From Agrobacterium larrymoorei (GTDB lineage: Bacteria; Pseudomonadota; Alphaproteobacteria; Rhizobiales; Rhizobiaceae), in assembly GCF_013322225.1 (NCBI RefSeq), contig NZ_JAAMFB010000016.1:186001-250000 (forward strand): a DNA stretch of 64,000 nt, read 5' to 3'. A program made the position numbers and the translations under genes. The stretch's first letter is position 1, and each line of letters opens with the position of its first letter. Shown piece after piece: positions 35,667-45,531 of the stretch. The notes under the pieces are model-generated. The model searched no databases and was not told where the DNA came from. It saw only the letters and a list, made by a program, of their open reading frames with translations.

Positions 35667-36898
35667 TAGAGCAACGACAGCTGTTCCGGTTGAGGAGCAA
35701 ACATTGCGCGCAAATCTGGCCGCTCGATCAACTTCCCCGGCGTCCACCCATCAGCGACAACAAAGGCTTTCACCTTTTTCAACGATACCCCGAAACGCCC
35801 CAAATCCTCCAATCGCAAACGACGAAAACGCCGAGACGATAGGATAGAATTCACCGTCTTCACGCCGAAACCAGGCACACGGAGCAACATTTCCTTATCC
35901 GCCCTATTCAAATCAACTGGAAATTTCTGACGATTGCCAAGTGCCCAGGCAAGCTTCGGATCGATATCGAGATCGAGCATCCCGCCTTTTTGGGTGGACG
36001 TTATTTCGTCAATATCAAAGCCGTAAAAGCGATAAAGCCAATCGGCCTGATAGAGTCTGTGCTCCCGCATCAAAGGTGGTTTGATCAGTGGCAGGTTTTT
36101 AGATGAATCAGGGATGGGACTAAAAGCCGAATAATAAACACGCCTCAGTCCATAGCTTCCATAAAGACGCGCGCTTGTGGATAAAATAGTGCCGTCGTCT
36201 GCCCCATCGGCGCCCACGATCATCTGCGTACTTTGCCCCGCAGGTGCAAATTTCTTCACACGCTTCGACTTTAACGTCGGCTCCCCCGCCTCTTCGATCT
36301 TGAGACGGATATCAGCCATCGAACGACGAATGTTGCCGGGCTGTTTTTCCGGCGCGAATTTCCCGATACCGCTATCTGTCGGCAGTTCGATATTGATCGA
36401 CAGGCGATCAGCGTAAAGTCCCGCCTCCTCCACCAGACGAGGCGACGCCTCCGGAATGGACTTGAGATGGATATAGCCGCGAAAGCCATGAGTGACCCGC
36501 AGTTCCCGCGCCACGCGGACAAGCTCCTCCATTGTGTGATCAGATGATCGAATGATACCGGATGAGAGAAACAGCCCTTCAATATAATTCCGGCGATAAA
36601 ACTCCAGCGTCAGCCAAACCACCTCCTCCACCGTAAAGCGCGCGCGCTCTACATTGCTGGAAGACCGGTTGATGCAATAGGCACAATCATAAATGCAAAA
36701 ATTCGTCAGCAGGATTTTAAGCAGAGAGATACAGCGTCCATCCGGCGCATAGGCGTGGCAGATGCCTGACCCCTCCGTCGACCCTAACCCGCCGCTACTC
36801 GAGGAGTTTCTTTTCGAGGTACCGCTGGACGCGCAGGAGGCGTCATACTTCGCTGCATCCGATAAAATCGCAAGCCGGTCTTTTATTGACTTCTTCAT
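35666..36898 (-). CDS. Radical SAM protein linked to uracil-DNA glycosylase (putative DNA modification/repair)
   Basis: 410 residues from the ATG at 36898. An ATG eight codons earlier (36922) lies over the LexA box and would need translation from within the operator, so the later start is preferred. The radical SAM cluster motif is C68-X3-C72-X2-C75 (TNFCIYDCAYC). The C-terminal part has a helix-hairpin-helix motif (DLNRADKEMLLRVPGFGVKT), which binds DNA without sequence preference, and QKFPVDLNRADK. This is the family found beside DUF4130-UDG fusions and annotated as a putative DNA modification/repair radical SAM protein; its reaction is unknown. It is the first gene of the SOS-type operon. 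Confidence 0.88.
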   Translation of the reverse strand: MKKSIKDRLAILSDAAKYDASCASSGTSKRNSSSSGGLGSTEGSGICHAYAPDGRCISLLKILLTNFCIYDCAYCINRSSSNVERARFTVEEVVWLTLEFYRRNYIEGLFLSSGIIRSSDHTMEELVRVARELRVTHGFRGYIHLKSIPEASPRLVEEAGLYADRLSINIELPTDSGIGKFAPEKQPGNIRRSMADIRLKIEEAGEPTLKSKRVKKFAPAGQSTQMIVGADGADDGTILSTSARLYGSYGLRRVYYSAFSPIPDSSKNLPLIKPPLMREHRLYQADWLYRFYGFDIDEITSTQKGGMLDLDIDPKLAWALGNRQKFPVDLNRADKEMLLRVPGFGVKTVNSILSSRRFRRLRLEDLGRFGVSLKKVKAFVVADGWTPGKLIERPDLRAMFAPQPEQLSLL

Positions 36899-36905
36899 AA
36901 TTATG

Positions 36906-36936
36906 TTCTCTATATGTTCCATGGCGAAATGTCAAT
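36906..36936 (-). promoter_or_regulatory. LexA (SOS) box within the radical SAM-udgX promoter
   Basis: The plus strand reads GTTC (36906-36909), seven bases, GTTC (36917-36920), a perfect match to the alphaproteobacterial LexA operator GTTC-N7-GTTC. On the minus strand a perfect -35 TTGACA lies at 36936-36931, so LexA bound here would cover the -10 region (TAGAGA or TATAGA) and the start. The gene begins 8 bases beyond the box. Confidence 0.85.
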
Positions 36937-37039
36937 CACATCGATAAGTCCCTGCTATATCGGCATTTTCCGGAACTTTAATTTTCTGGCAATTTGCTTT
37001 GATCTTCTGATATAGTCGCTTCAATTGTGATTTTGACAT

Positions 37040-37076
37040 GGTTCCGAGGTTTCGCTTCGGAACCTGTTTCTTTTTG
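37040..37076 (+). terminator. Terminator-like hairpin in the greA leader
   Basis: ggttccga (37040-37047) pairs with tcggaacc (37057-37064), followed by TGTTTCTTTTTG. It lies 42 bases before the greA ATG. A TATAGT hexamer at 37011-37016 could be the -10 of a promoter starting a short transcript of about 50 bases that ends here. Confidence 0.6.
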
Positions 37077-37117
37077 TGTCTGCGACTAACGCGGTGCGAA
37101 TGTGAAGGAATAAAAAG

Positions 37118-37594
37118 ATGATAGAAAAAGTACCGATGACCCATGGCGGTTTTGTCAAGTTGCAGGAAGAGCTTCGCTGGCGCCAGCAGGAAGAACGCCC
37201 ACGCATCATCGAGGCGATTGCCGAAGCGCGTGCCCATGGCGATCTGTCGGAAAATGCCGAGTACCATGCCGCGAAGGAAGCGCAGAGTCACAATGAAGGT
37301 CGCATTACCGAGCTTGAAGATTTGACTGCACGCGCGGAAGTGATCGACCTGTCCAAGATGTCCGGTTCGAAAATCAAGTTCGGTGCGACCGTCAAGCTCG
37401 TCGATGAAGATACCGATGAGGAAAAGACATACCAGATCGTTGGCGATCAGGAAGCAGACGTCAAGGAAGGCCGCATTTCCATTTCCTCCCCCATCGCCCG
37501 CGCGCTGATCGGCAAGGAAGTGGGCGACAGCATCGAAGTGAATGCGCCCGGCGGCTCTCGCGGTTACGAGATTTTGTCCGTCAACTGGGGCTGA
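37118..37594 (+). CDS. greA: Transcription elongation factor GreA
   Basis: 158 residues, the standard length. The N-terminal coiled coil ([32 protein letters not shown] in parts) carries the acidic tip [15 protein letters not shown] that reaches the polymerase active site and stimulates cleavage of backtracked RNA. The C-terminal FKBP-like domain ([38 protein letters not shown]) binds RNA polymerase. AAGGA precedes the ATG. A hairpin with U tract in the leader may give premature termination, as known for E. coli greA. The LPS-core mannosyltransferase gene follows after 30 bases. Confidence 0.97.
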   Translation: MIEKVPMTHGGFVKLQEELRWRQQEERPRIIEAIAEARAHGDLSENAEYHAAKEAQSHNEGRITELEDLTARAEVIDLSKMSGSKIKFGATVKLVDEDTDEEKTYQIVGDQEADVKEGRISISSPIARALIGKEVGDSIEVNAPGGSRGYEILSVNWG

Positions 37595-37624
37595 GATACG
37601 CCGCTCCTTCTGCGAGAACGAGAC

Positions 37625-38677
37625 TTGCCCTACGTCGATTTGAAAGATGTTCAGGTCCTTGCGCCCAACTTCAAGCGCAGGCTATCAGGCGTGACATCAA
37701 CCATCATCCAGCTCGTGCCGGTTCAAAACCGGCTCGGGCAGAAGGTCGCCGTTATCGGTCCGGGCCTGCCAGATAGCCTGCCAAGGATTCGTGTTCGAGA
37801 TCTCTGGCGGCTCTGGCAGCATGGGCCCGAGGGCAGATCGCGCATCTGGCATGCGCGCCGAAATATAGAGATGCTGCCGGGCATCGTCATGCGCGATCTC
37901 CTGCGCATGAAACTAAAGCTCGTCTTCACCTCTGCATCGCAGAGAAAACATACCGGCTGGACGAAATTCCTGATCTCCAAGATGGACGCCGTCATCGCCA
38001 CGAGCAACAAGACGGCCTCGTATCTGGAAGTTCCCTGTACCGTCATCATGCATGGAATAAACACCGAGCGTTTTTACCCAGCCGACGACAAGGCAGCGGC
38101 AAAACACAGTCTCGGGCTCGATCCTCAACTGAAATATGCTGGCTGTTTCGGCCGTGTCCGTCACCAGAAAGGTACGGATCTGTTCGTAGACACTATGATT
38201 GCCACGTTACCGGCATATCCTGAATGGTCTGCGATTATTGCCGGTCGTGCAACAGCCGCGCACGTAGAGTTCGAGAACGGTCTTAAAGAAAAGGTTCGTG
38301 AAGCAGGGCTCAAAAAACGAATTCTTTTCGTTGGCGAACATACCAACATCAATGAATGGTACCGCGCCCTCGATCTTTTCATCGCTCCGCAACGCTGGGA
38401 AGGTTTCGGCCTGACGCCGCTTGAAGCAATGGCAAGTGGCGTTCCGGTGATTGCAACGGATGTAGGCGCGTTTCCGGAATTGATCGTCCAAGGCGCTATG
38501 GGCGATATCATACCTCGCGACGATCTCCAAGCAATGGCAAATGCAGCATCGAGTTGGATGAGCAAAGGCGAAAGCCACGATGTTTCTGGCAATCAGGCTC
38601 ATCAACATGTGAGCCAAAAATTCACTATCGATTCCGAAGGCAGCAATATTGGCAAAATCTATATTGCCAACACTTGA
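37625..38677 (+). CDS. lpsB: LPS core mannosyltransferase (LpsB/LpcC, GT4)
   Basis: 350 residues of glycosyltransferase family 4. The N-terminus (DVQVLAPNFKRRLSGVTSTIIQLVPVQ, split) is the characteristic start of rhizobial LpsB/LpcC. The C-terminal half holds CFGRVRHQKGTDLFVDTMI, and the nucleotide-sugar binding segment APQRWEGFGLTPLEAMASGVPVIATDVGAFPE (split) with the E-X7-E pair. It transfers mannose from GDP-mannose to inner core LPS. A TTG appears to be the start (TTG CCC TAC GTC). The greA-lpsB order is the one known from Sinorhizobium meliloti, where lpsB mutants have truncated LPS and impaired symbiosis. Confidence 0.92.
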   Translation: MPYVDLKDVQVLAPNFKRRLSGVTSTIIQLVPVQNRLGQKVAVIGPGLPDSLPRIRVRDLWRLWQHGPEGRSRIWHARRNIEMLPGIVMRDLLRMKLKLVFTSASQRKHTGWTKFLISKMDAVIATSNKTASYLEVPCTVIMHGINTERFYPADDKAAAKHSLGLDPQLKYAGCFGRVRHQKGTDLFVDTMIATLPAYPEWSAIIAGRATAAHVEFENGLKEKVREAGLKKRILFVGEHTNINEWYRALDLFIAPQRWEGFGLTPLEAMASGVPVIATDVGAFPELIVQGAMGDIIPRDDLQAMANAASSWMSKGESHDVSGNQAHQHVSQKFTIDSEGSNIGKIYIANT

Positions 38678-38725
38678 TATTCCACCGAGGTTTCTCGGCG
38701 TGAAAATTAGGAAATGAGTTAGTTG

Positions 38726-39568
38726 ATGTTATTGGCATGTGCGATTGACCGGAACTATGTTGAACTCGCTGGCGTGATGCTTCGCTCATGCCATCTCAAT
38801 GGAAACATCCCAGAGGTCGAATTTGTTGTTCTCGGGGATGGCCTTACCCACAAAGACAAGGCGAATATCGAACTTGCAGCGGGCCGCCCGGTGACTTTTA
38901 TCGATATGACGGACGAAATGATTGGAAGGGTGCGCCAGCTTCGCACCACGTCTTACTGGAGTCGGGCGACATATGGACGTCTCATTTTGCCCGAACTCTT
39001 GGATGGCAACCATGCCCGTCTCGTTTACCTGGACGCCGACGTTATCGTAAAACAGGATATCTCCCACTTATTTTCCATGTCGATGACAGGTGCTCTGATG
39101 GCTGCCGTCCCCATCAAAGTCTCGGAATTCGTGGATGCTCGCAACAGTGCACTTAAGAGAAAAAAAGACACCCCGTACTTCAACGCAGGTGTTATCGCAG
39201 TCAATTTGGAGCTATGGAACTTTGAAAAGACAACAGAAAAGGCGTTCGACTTATTGAAAACGAACCACTTTGACTTTCTTGACCAAGACGTTTTGAACGT
39301 TCTGGCAACTGATCAATTGATCCAGCTCGATTGGCGATGGAACGCGCAAAGAGAACCTGATTACTCTACAGCAATCATTGTCCATTTCACCCATGACAAA
39401 CCGAATACAGAGATATGTAAGCATCCGGAAAAAGTCACGTTTCTTAACTACCGCCAGCATACGCCGTGGGCAAATAAGGCTCTTCTGACAAAGAGGCACA
39501 AGTTTATCCGCACTCTAAAGCATTCAGCTAAAAAGCGCTGGATCAAGCTCACCCAATTCTGGCTTTGA
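38726..39568 (+). CDS. Glycosyltransferase family 8 (LPS galactosyl/glucosyltransferase type)
   Basis: 280 residues from ATG 38726. GT8 motifs are in order: ACAIDRNYVELAGVMLRSC at the N-terminus, the metal-binding DxD in LVYLDADVIV (near residue 98), TPYFNAGVIAVNLELWN, DQDVLNVL, and a late HFTHDKPN segment. A basic C-terminal tail (KRHKFIRTLKHSAKKRW) probably anchors it to the inner membrane face. Retaining GT8 enzymes of LPS synthesis add galactose or glucose to the core. It lies 48 bases after lpsB and is probably in the same transcript. The exact sugar is unknown. Confidence 0.88.
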   Translation: MLLACAIDRNYVELAGVMLRSCHLNGNIPEVEFVVLGDGLTHKDKANIELAAGRPVTFIDMTDEMIGRVRQLRTTSYWSRATYGRLILPELLDGNHARLVYLDADVIVKQDISHLFSMSMTGALMAAVPIKVSEFVDARNSALKRKKDTPYFNAGVIAVNLELWNFEKTTEKAFDLLKTNHFDFLDQDVLNVLATDQLIQLDWRWNAQREPDYSTAIIVHFTHDKPNTEICKHPEKVTFLNYRQHTPWANKALLTKRHKFIRTLKHSAKKRWIKLTQFWL

Positions 39569-39592
39569 TCAGCTTCCTACGACGGTAAATAA

Positions 39593-40615
39593 TCACGGAT
39601 GTCTAGAAAACAGTTCCAAATATTGACCCACCACCGCATCTTCTGAAAACTGCGACATAAGGGATTTATTCCCTCCCGCGGCAAGGTTTTCGCCCAACTC
39701 TACGTCGTCTCGAATTTTCGTGATGGCTGCCGCAAATCCATCAGGTTCGCCAATGTCAGCGAGCAAACCGTTTTCACCATCTTTCATAAACCATAAGGGG
39801 CCTTCAGACTTTGAAGAGACGACGGGCTTTTCCTGTGCCCATGCTTCGAGAATGACGTTACCTAGCGGTTCATGACTTGAAGGCATAACAAATATATCGG
39901 AGGCTGCTACGTAAGGCCTCGTATCGTCCTGCCAGCCTAGAAAACGAACGCGATCATTCATATTTCGCGCAGACACCTGCGCCTCCAGGTTCTCACGCTC
40001 TTCACCATCACCTGCAAGCCAAAGATAGACACCGGGCAAAGCAGCCACCGCATCAATCAGCGTGTGAAATCCCTTGCGTTTGACAAAACGCCCCATCGAC
40101 ATGACGACCGTCGCATCGACAGGTGTATCAAGCGCAGCACGAGAGACCGGCGAAACTTTCTCGGTACTGGTAAAGTTGGAAACCACCTCGACCCCTCGGC
40201 TCCAACCGATAGCTTTCACATGCTCCGCGATACCGGGCGTGTTGCAAACGAGAATGTCTGTATTTTGAAAGTAATCCAGCTTGGTCGGATAATCCCCCAA
40301 ACGGGAAAGCTTGATGCAGCCACTGTAATTAGGCATCAAACGACTGGGGCGGGTTGCCCAAGACATCAGTGCGTTTGGTTTTTCCGCCTTTGCCATACGC
40401 ATCACCTTCATGGGCAGCAGCAGCCGATCCGGAGAGAGATTGCGAAAATTACTTTCAATAATGCCGCAGACATCATCGATATTCTTTCGCCAGAGACGGT
40501 TCGGGCGAATGACAGCAGTCTGCTCTACACCACGACGCGCCAATGCATTGACGAGATGAACGAAGAAACGTTCAGCGCCACCATCCTTGCCAAGATGGTA
40601 ATGCATGACTTTCAT
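39593..40615 (-). CDS. Glycosyltransferase family 4 (LPS core, LpsD/LpsE-like)
   Basis: 340 residues of GT4: N-terminal KVMHYHLGKDGGAERFFVHLVNALARRGVEQ (split), then SMGRFVKRKGFHTLIDAVAALP, LAGDGEERENLE, FLGWQDDTRPYVAASDIFVMPSSHEPLGNVILEAWA (split) with the E-X7-E motif. The ATG overlaps the stop of the upstream GT2 gene by four bases (ATGA), so the two are a coupled unit. It faces the GT8 gene tail to tail. By position it corresponds to the lpsC-lpsE group of S. meliloti core genes, although which one is uncertain. Confidence 0.85.
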   Translation of the reverse strand: MKVMHYHLGKDGGAERFFVHLVNALARRGVEQTAVIRPNRLWRKNIDDVCGIIESNFRNLSPDRLLLPMKVMRMAKAEKPNALMSWATRPSRLMPNYSGCIKLSRLGDYPTKLDYFQNTDILVCNTPGIAEHVKAIGWSRGVEVVSNFTSTEKVSPVSRAALDTPVDATVVMSMGRFVKRKGFHTLIDAVAALPGVYLWLAGDGEERENLEAQVSARNMNDRVRFLGWQDDTRPYVAASDIFVMPSSHEPLGNVILEAWAQEKPVVSSKSEGPLWFMKDGENGLLADIGEPDGFAAAITKIRDDVELGENLAAGGNKSLMSQFSEDAVVGQYLELFSRHP

Positions 40616-41433
40616 AGGCTTTTCCTTCCACGTTCCATGTCATCGACATTGGGATGTCGTTTCAGCGCATGACGCTGGTAAATCTTGGCCTGAGTGAGAA
40701 AGGCGTAAACACCTCCCGTTGCCGCTTCTATGAAGCCCGATATGCCGCAACGCCATAGCCCATTCTTGAAATAGAGGCGAAGAAAATAAAGCCATGGAGA
40801 AAATAGCAGTTTGGAAACTTTGGCCTTCTTACCCTCTGCAAACTGCTGATCCGCCTTAAGTGTCGAGTATTTATTTTCTTTCAGAATTTGCTCGTCGATT
40901 ATGAGCGGTCTGTAATGCAACAGACTGCCTTTCTGTGAAGATGCCACCTCGCCCTTCGGCACTATGCCTTCATGCACCTTCTGCGCCAGATCGTACCCAC
41001 CCTGCCCTCGGCGGATCAAACGCAGGTTCTTTCGCTCTCGTACATTTTCTGGCGTGTAACCGAAGCCAATAAGATAGGGACGTCGCGCGACTTTCCAGCC
41101 GACGATATTTGGAGGTGTCGCCAGTAATTCAGGCAAGGCCAGACGCAAGGCATCATCCAGCCGCTCATCTGCATCAATGTTCAGGCACCATTGCTGGCTG
41201 CACTGTTCCAGCGCAAACTGCTTCTGCCCCGCATATCCGCGCCACGGCTCGAACATGAAACGGATTGGCCAGCCTTCGTCGATATAAGACTGTACCAACG
41301 CCGCCGTACCATCGGTGGAACCGGAATCGACAATAACGATCTCCGCACAGCTTTCGAGACTTGCGATGCAATTGCCGAGATAGGCCTCTTCATTGAGACA
41401 GATGATAAAGGCTGAGAGCCCAAGCTTTTCCAT
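40612..41433 (-). CDS. lpsC: Glycosyltransferase family 2 (LpsC/WaaE/KdtX-like)
   Basis: 273 residues from the ATG at 41433 with GGGAG upstream. GT2 features are LSAFIICLNEEAYLGNCIASLE, EIVIVDSGSTDGTAAL, and the metal-binding region WCLNIDADERLD. Residues following (RRPYLIGFGYTPENVRERKNLRLIRR) match the WaaE/KdtX subfamily, which adds a glucose or similar sugar to the inner core heptose or Kdo; the S. meliloti relative is LpsC. A C-terminal basic-hydrophobic segment (LFSPWLYFLRLYFKNG) suggests membrane association. It overlaps the next gene by four bases. Confidence 0.82.
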   Translation of the reverse strand: MEKLGLSAFIICLNEEAYLGNCIASLESCAEIVIVDSGSTDGTAALVQSYIDEGWPIRFMFEPWRGYAGQKQFALEQCSQQWCLNIDADERLDDALRLALPELLATPPNIVGWKVARRPYLIGFGYTPENVRERKNLRLIRRGQGGYDLAQKVHEGIVPKGEVASSQKGSLLHYRPLIIDEQILKENKYSTLKADQQFAEGKKAKVSKLLFSPWLYFLRLYFKNGLWRCGISGFIEAATGGVYAFLTQAKIYQRHALKRHPNVDDMERGRKSL

Positions 41434-41699
41434 GCTACTCCCAAAGATGAAGCGGATAAATAACAACCACACCCTCGCGAGCGTGGTTATGCCTTATACT
41501 GTCTATAAGATTGCGGAGGGCAGAAAGGCAAGCGCCGGATAGGCCGACGTTTTCAAGCGTTAACTTCGCAAAACACTGGTTTATTTTGCTTGTGACTTAT
41601 TATAGATGCAGGCACACGATTGCCCGATAAAATTAAATAGCCAGAGGCTGAAATCCACAGCCTACAGCATAAGGCGTCCAAGGGTGCCGACAGGGATAA

Positions 41700-42779
<1,080 letters not shown>

Positions 42780-42782
42780 GCT

Positions 42783-43718
42783 ATGACGATCTATAGCCTT
42801 CAGGGAAAGCGCGTCTGGGTGGCCGGGCATCGCGGCATGGTTGGCTCCGCAATTGTTCGGCGCCTCCAACAGGAGGACTGCGAAGTTCTTGCGATTGATC
42901 GCGCGAAAGTCGATCTGCGCAATCAGGCGCAAACGAGTGAATGGATCGCGAAAAACAAGCCGCAAGCAGTATTTTTGGCCGCAGCGAAGGTTGGCGGGAT
43001 TCTCGCAAACGACACGCGCCCTGCGGAATTTCTTTATGAAAACCTGATGATCGAGAGTAACATCATCGACGCCTCCTACCACGCTGGCGTCGAGAAGCTT
43101 CTCTTTCTCGGCTCATCCTGCATCTACCCGAAATTTGCAGAGCAACCGATCAAAGAAGAAGCGCTACTGACTGGCGCGCTGGAACCGACCAACGAATGGT
43201 ATGCGATTGCAAAGATCGCGGGTATCAAGCTGGCTCAGGCCTACCGCAAACAATATGGCTGCGACTTCATTTCCGCCATGCCGACCAATCTCTACGGCCC
43301 CGGTGACAACTTCGACCTAACCTCAAGCCATGTTCTGCCCGCCCTGATCCGCAAGGCACACGAAGCCAAAACGCGCGGCGATACCGAAATCACGATCTGG
43401 GGCACCGGCACCCCTCGCCGCGAGTTCCTGCACGCCGACGACTGCGCCGACGCCCTCGTCTTTCTCATGAAAAACTACTCCGAAGCAACTCACGTCAACG
43501 TAGGCAGCGGCGAAGACATCTCCATTCTGGACCTTACCAAACTCATTTGCGGCATTGTAGGCTTCGAAGGCGAGATCAAGCATGATCTGAGCAAGCCCGA
43601 TGGCACGCAAAGGAAGTTGATGAGCGCGGAGACGTTGAGGGAAATGGGGTGGGAACCAAGAGTTCCCCTAGAACTCGGAGTAAAAAATACGTACATAAAA
43701 TTCAGAGAAAATCCATGA
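42783..43718 (+). CDS. fcl: GDP-L-fucose synthase (epimerase/reductase)
   Basis: 311 residues. GHRGMVGSAIVRRL is the NADP motif, and the GDP-fucose synthase hallmarks LFLGSSCIYPKFAEQPIKEEALL (split), EWYAIAKIAGIKLAQAYRKQYG (split, with the YxxxK pair as YAIAK), PTNLYGPGDNFD and PRREFLHADDCADA are present. It performs the 3,5-epimerisation and 4-reduction that turn GDP-4-keto-6-deoxymannose into GDP-L-fucose. It follows gmd with a 3-base gap in a two-gene operon (also known as wcaG, noeL/nolK or fcl in different systems). Confidence 0.95.
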   Translation: MTIYSLQGKRVWVAGHRGMVGSAIVRRLQQEDCEVLAIDRAKVDLRNQAQTSEWIAKNKPQAVFLAAAKVGGILANDTRPAEFLYENLMIESNIIDASYHAGVEKLLFLGSSCIYPKFAEQPIKEEALLTGALEPTNEWYAIAKIAGIKLAQAYRKQYGCDFISAMPTNLYGPGDNFDLTSSHVLPALIRKAHEAKTRGDTEITIWGTGTPRREFLHADDCADALVFLMKNYSEATHVNVGSGEDISILDLTKLICGIVGFEGEIKHDLSKPDGTQRKLMSAETLREMGWEPRVPLELGVKNTYIKFRENP

Positions 43719-43882
43719 CTTGCGGATTCCAAGAATGCACACTTCATTACTAAAAATTATTTACTCATGACATATTTTTTTGAGATATACTTATGTATCT
43801 CGAATCTCTTCTCTAAAGAAATGTCGCGATTGTCAACCTTCTCCCGATTATGTATTAGGGGCAAAGTTCGAGGGTTGGGTAT

Positions 43883-45262
43883 ATGAAAATAAAGTTCGTC
43901 ACCTTTTATGCCGATGGCGGCAAAGCGAAACCCGTTATATCGGGGGACCTTGACGGACCAAGCCAGATCGATTTGCTTGTGAAATCCGCGCAGCAAATTC
44001 ATCCTGCTACTCGATTTACGGTGCTTACAGACGAATTCACCGATTTGACGAGCCTGCCAAACGAAGTATCGATAAAGCGCCACCCTATCGACCTCTCTCA
44101 GATAATGCTCGAGAGGATGCGGGCGCAGCGTGAATTTCTTATGTCTGGCGATTTCGATTCACCAACAGTATTCGTCGACACCGATGTTCTTATATCGGGC
44201 GACTTGACCGATCTTTTCCTCGATGATTTCGACATTGCCTTCACATGGAGAAAGTCGGATGAAATGCCGCTAAATGGCGGCGTTATCTACGTGAACGACA
44301 AACGCCCTGAAAACAGTGTCCGGTTGTTTAGTCGTCTGTTCGATATTTATGTTGAAAAATATACCGGCACCTCAGCTTGGTACGGCGACCAGTTCGCAAT
44401 GTTAAACCTTATCAACCTTCCGTTTGACAGTATTTATGAATCACCGACGGTTGAACGGCATGAAGGCAAGATCAAGCTTCTCGACTGCGCCACATATAAT
44501 TACTCTCCGAACGGGGAACGTCCAGATCTTGGTGGGTTTCCTTCAGGCATAAAGGTTTTTCATTTCAAGGGAATGAGCCGGAGAATAATGGAACCGACAT
44601 GGTTGCTGCATCTTTCTGCCGACCGACCATCCGGGCTGAGGAAAAAGCTTGCCATCTCATATCAAAATCTCCGTTTAAGGGCTTTGAGGCGTAATTACCG
44701 CACGAAGCTCCGAAAGGACTTGAAACGGTTCAACTGCGGTGAGCAGAATGATGCTGCGTGGATAGACCGCGCCGAAATAGCGGCGCAGCTGGCATCGATT
44801 GTCGTGAGTGACAACGGCAAAGAAGTAACAGTGGCAGATGTCGGATGCGGCAATCAAAAGCTCAAAGCCGCGCTTTCCCGCCTAAGCCTGAACGTTGCCT
44901 ACCAAGGTTACGATCTTGTGCCGCAAAGCGAGTCCGTGACAAAGATGGATATTAACACCGATTCCATCGCAAGATGCGATATTGCGTTCGTGTTAGGCGT
45001 TCTCGAATATTCGGGCGACATCTCAAAACCTCTTCAAATGCTCGCTCATAACGCGCAGTATCTTGTAGTGAGCCACGCTGTCAGTGATTTTAGAAAAATG
45101 AGCGCCTCTTCCTTAAGGCGTCTGAATTGGAAAACACATATGTCGCAAAAGGACTTCGAAGAAACGCTGCGCGGCAATGGCTTTCAGATTCGAGAAACCC
45201 GAATGACTGCAAACCAACGCTCGGTTGTGTGGTTATGTGAAGTAAAATATCTCGCGAGTTAG
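43883..45262 (+). CDS. Fused glycosyltransferase-methyltransferase
   Basis: 459 residues. The N-terminal part (about 1-250) looks like a nucleotide-diphospho-sugar transferase: RFTVLTDEFTDL, the metal motif PTVFVDTDVLISGDLTDLF (near residue 95), MPLNGGVIYVND, WYGDQFAMLNLI, and FHFKGMSRRIM. A basic linker (about 260-290) follows. The C-terminal part has a class I SAM-dependent methyltransferase motif I, VTVADVGCGNQKLKAAL (about 315), and CDIAFVLGVLEYSG, typical of small-molecule or sugar methyltransferases. A transferase that adds a sugar and then methylates it fits O-methylated 6-deoxysugars in rhizobial O-antigens. Codon use is more AT-rich than neighbouring core genes. Confidence 0.75.
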   Translation: MKIKFVTFYADGGKAKPVISGDLDGPSQIDLLVKSAQQIHPATRFTVLTDEFTDLTSLPNEVSIKRHPIDLSQIMLERMRAQREFLMSGDFDSPTVFVDTDVLISGDLTDLFLDDFDIAFTWRKSDEMPLNGGVIYVNDKRPENSVRLFSRLFDIYVEKYTGTSAWYGDQFAMLNLINLPFDSIYESPTVERHEGKIKLLDCATYNYSPNGERPDLGGFPSGIKVFHFKGMSRRIMEPTWLLHLSADRPSGLRKKLAISYQNLRLRALRRNYRTKLRKDLKRFNCGEQNDAAWIDRAEIAAQLASIVVSDNGKEVTVADVGCGNQKLKAALSRLSLNVAYQGYDLVPQSESVTKMDINTDSIARCDIAFVLGVLEYSGDISKPLQMLAHNAQYLVVSHAVSDFRKMSASSLRRLNWKTHMSQKDFEETLRGNGFQIRETRMTANQRSVVWLCEVKYLAS

Positions 45263-45531
45263 AAGGATTTGCCAGAAGCAAAGGGATGGCTCCGTACCCA
45301 ATGGCTTGAATGAAATAGCGGTTGGCTTTCAAACAGAGGCCAACAGCACATCGTTTCACTTTAACGGATGTCGGGCTATCATAGCACTTAGAGGGGTAGA
45401 ATTATTGATCCTTTCGCATTGAGATACTGATCTTAGGTTTCAGAGCTGCAGGTTTGAAACCTGACTAAACTCAGAATGCACGCGTACTTCACTAGCACTT
45501 TCTGGTCCCCTGCTTCCGAAACTACCTCCAA
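45263..45531. other. Convergent intergenic region with hairpin
   Basis: 269 bases between two converging genes. An 8-bp stem aggtttca / tgaaacct (45435-45442 with 45455-45462) could be a bidirectional terminator, though no strong T run follows on either strand. No reading frame with a ribosome-binding site was found. Confidence 0.4.

Noticed and set aside
36899..36922. Upstream ATG of the radical SAM gene at 36922
   Set aside because: It would place the ribosome-binding site upstream of the LexA box and translate through the operator, and the next ATG (36898) better fits a transcript starting at this promoter.
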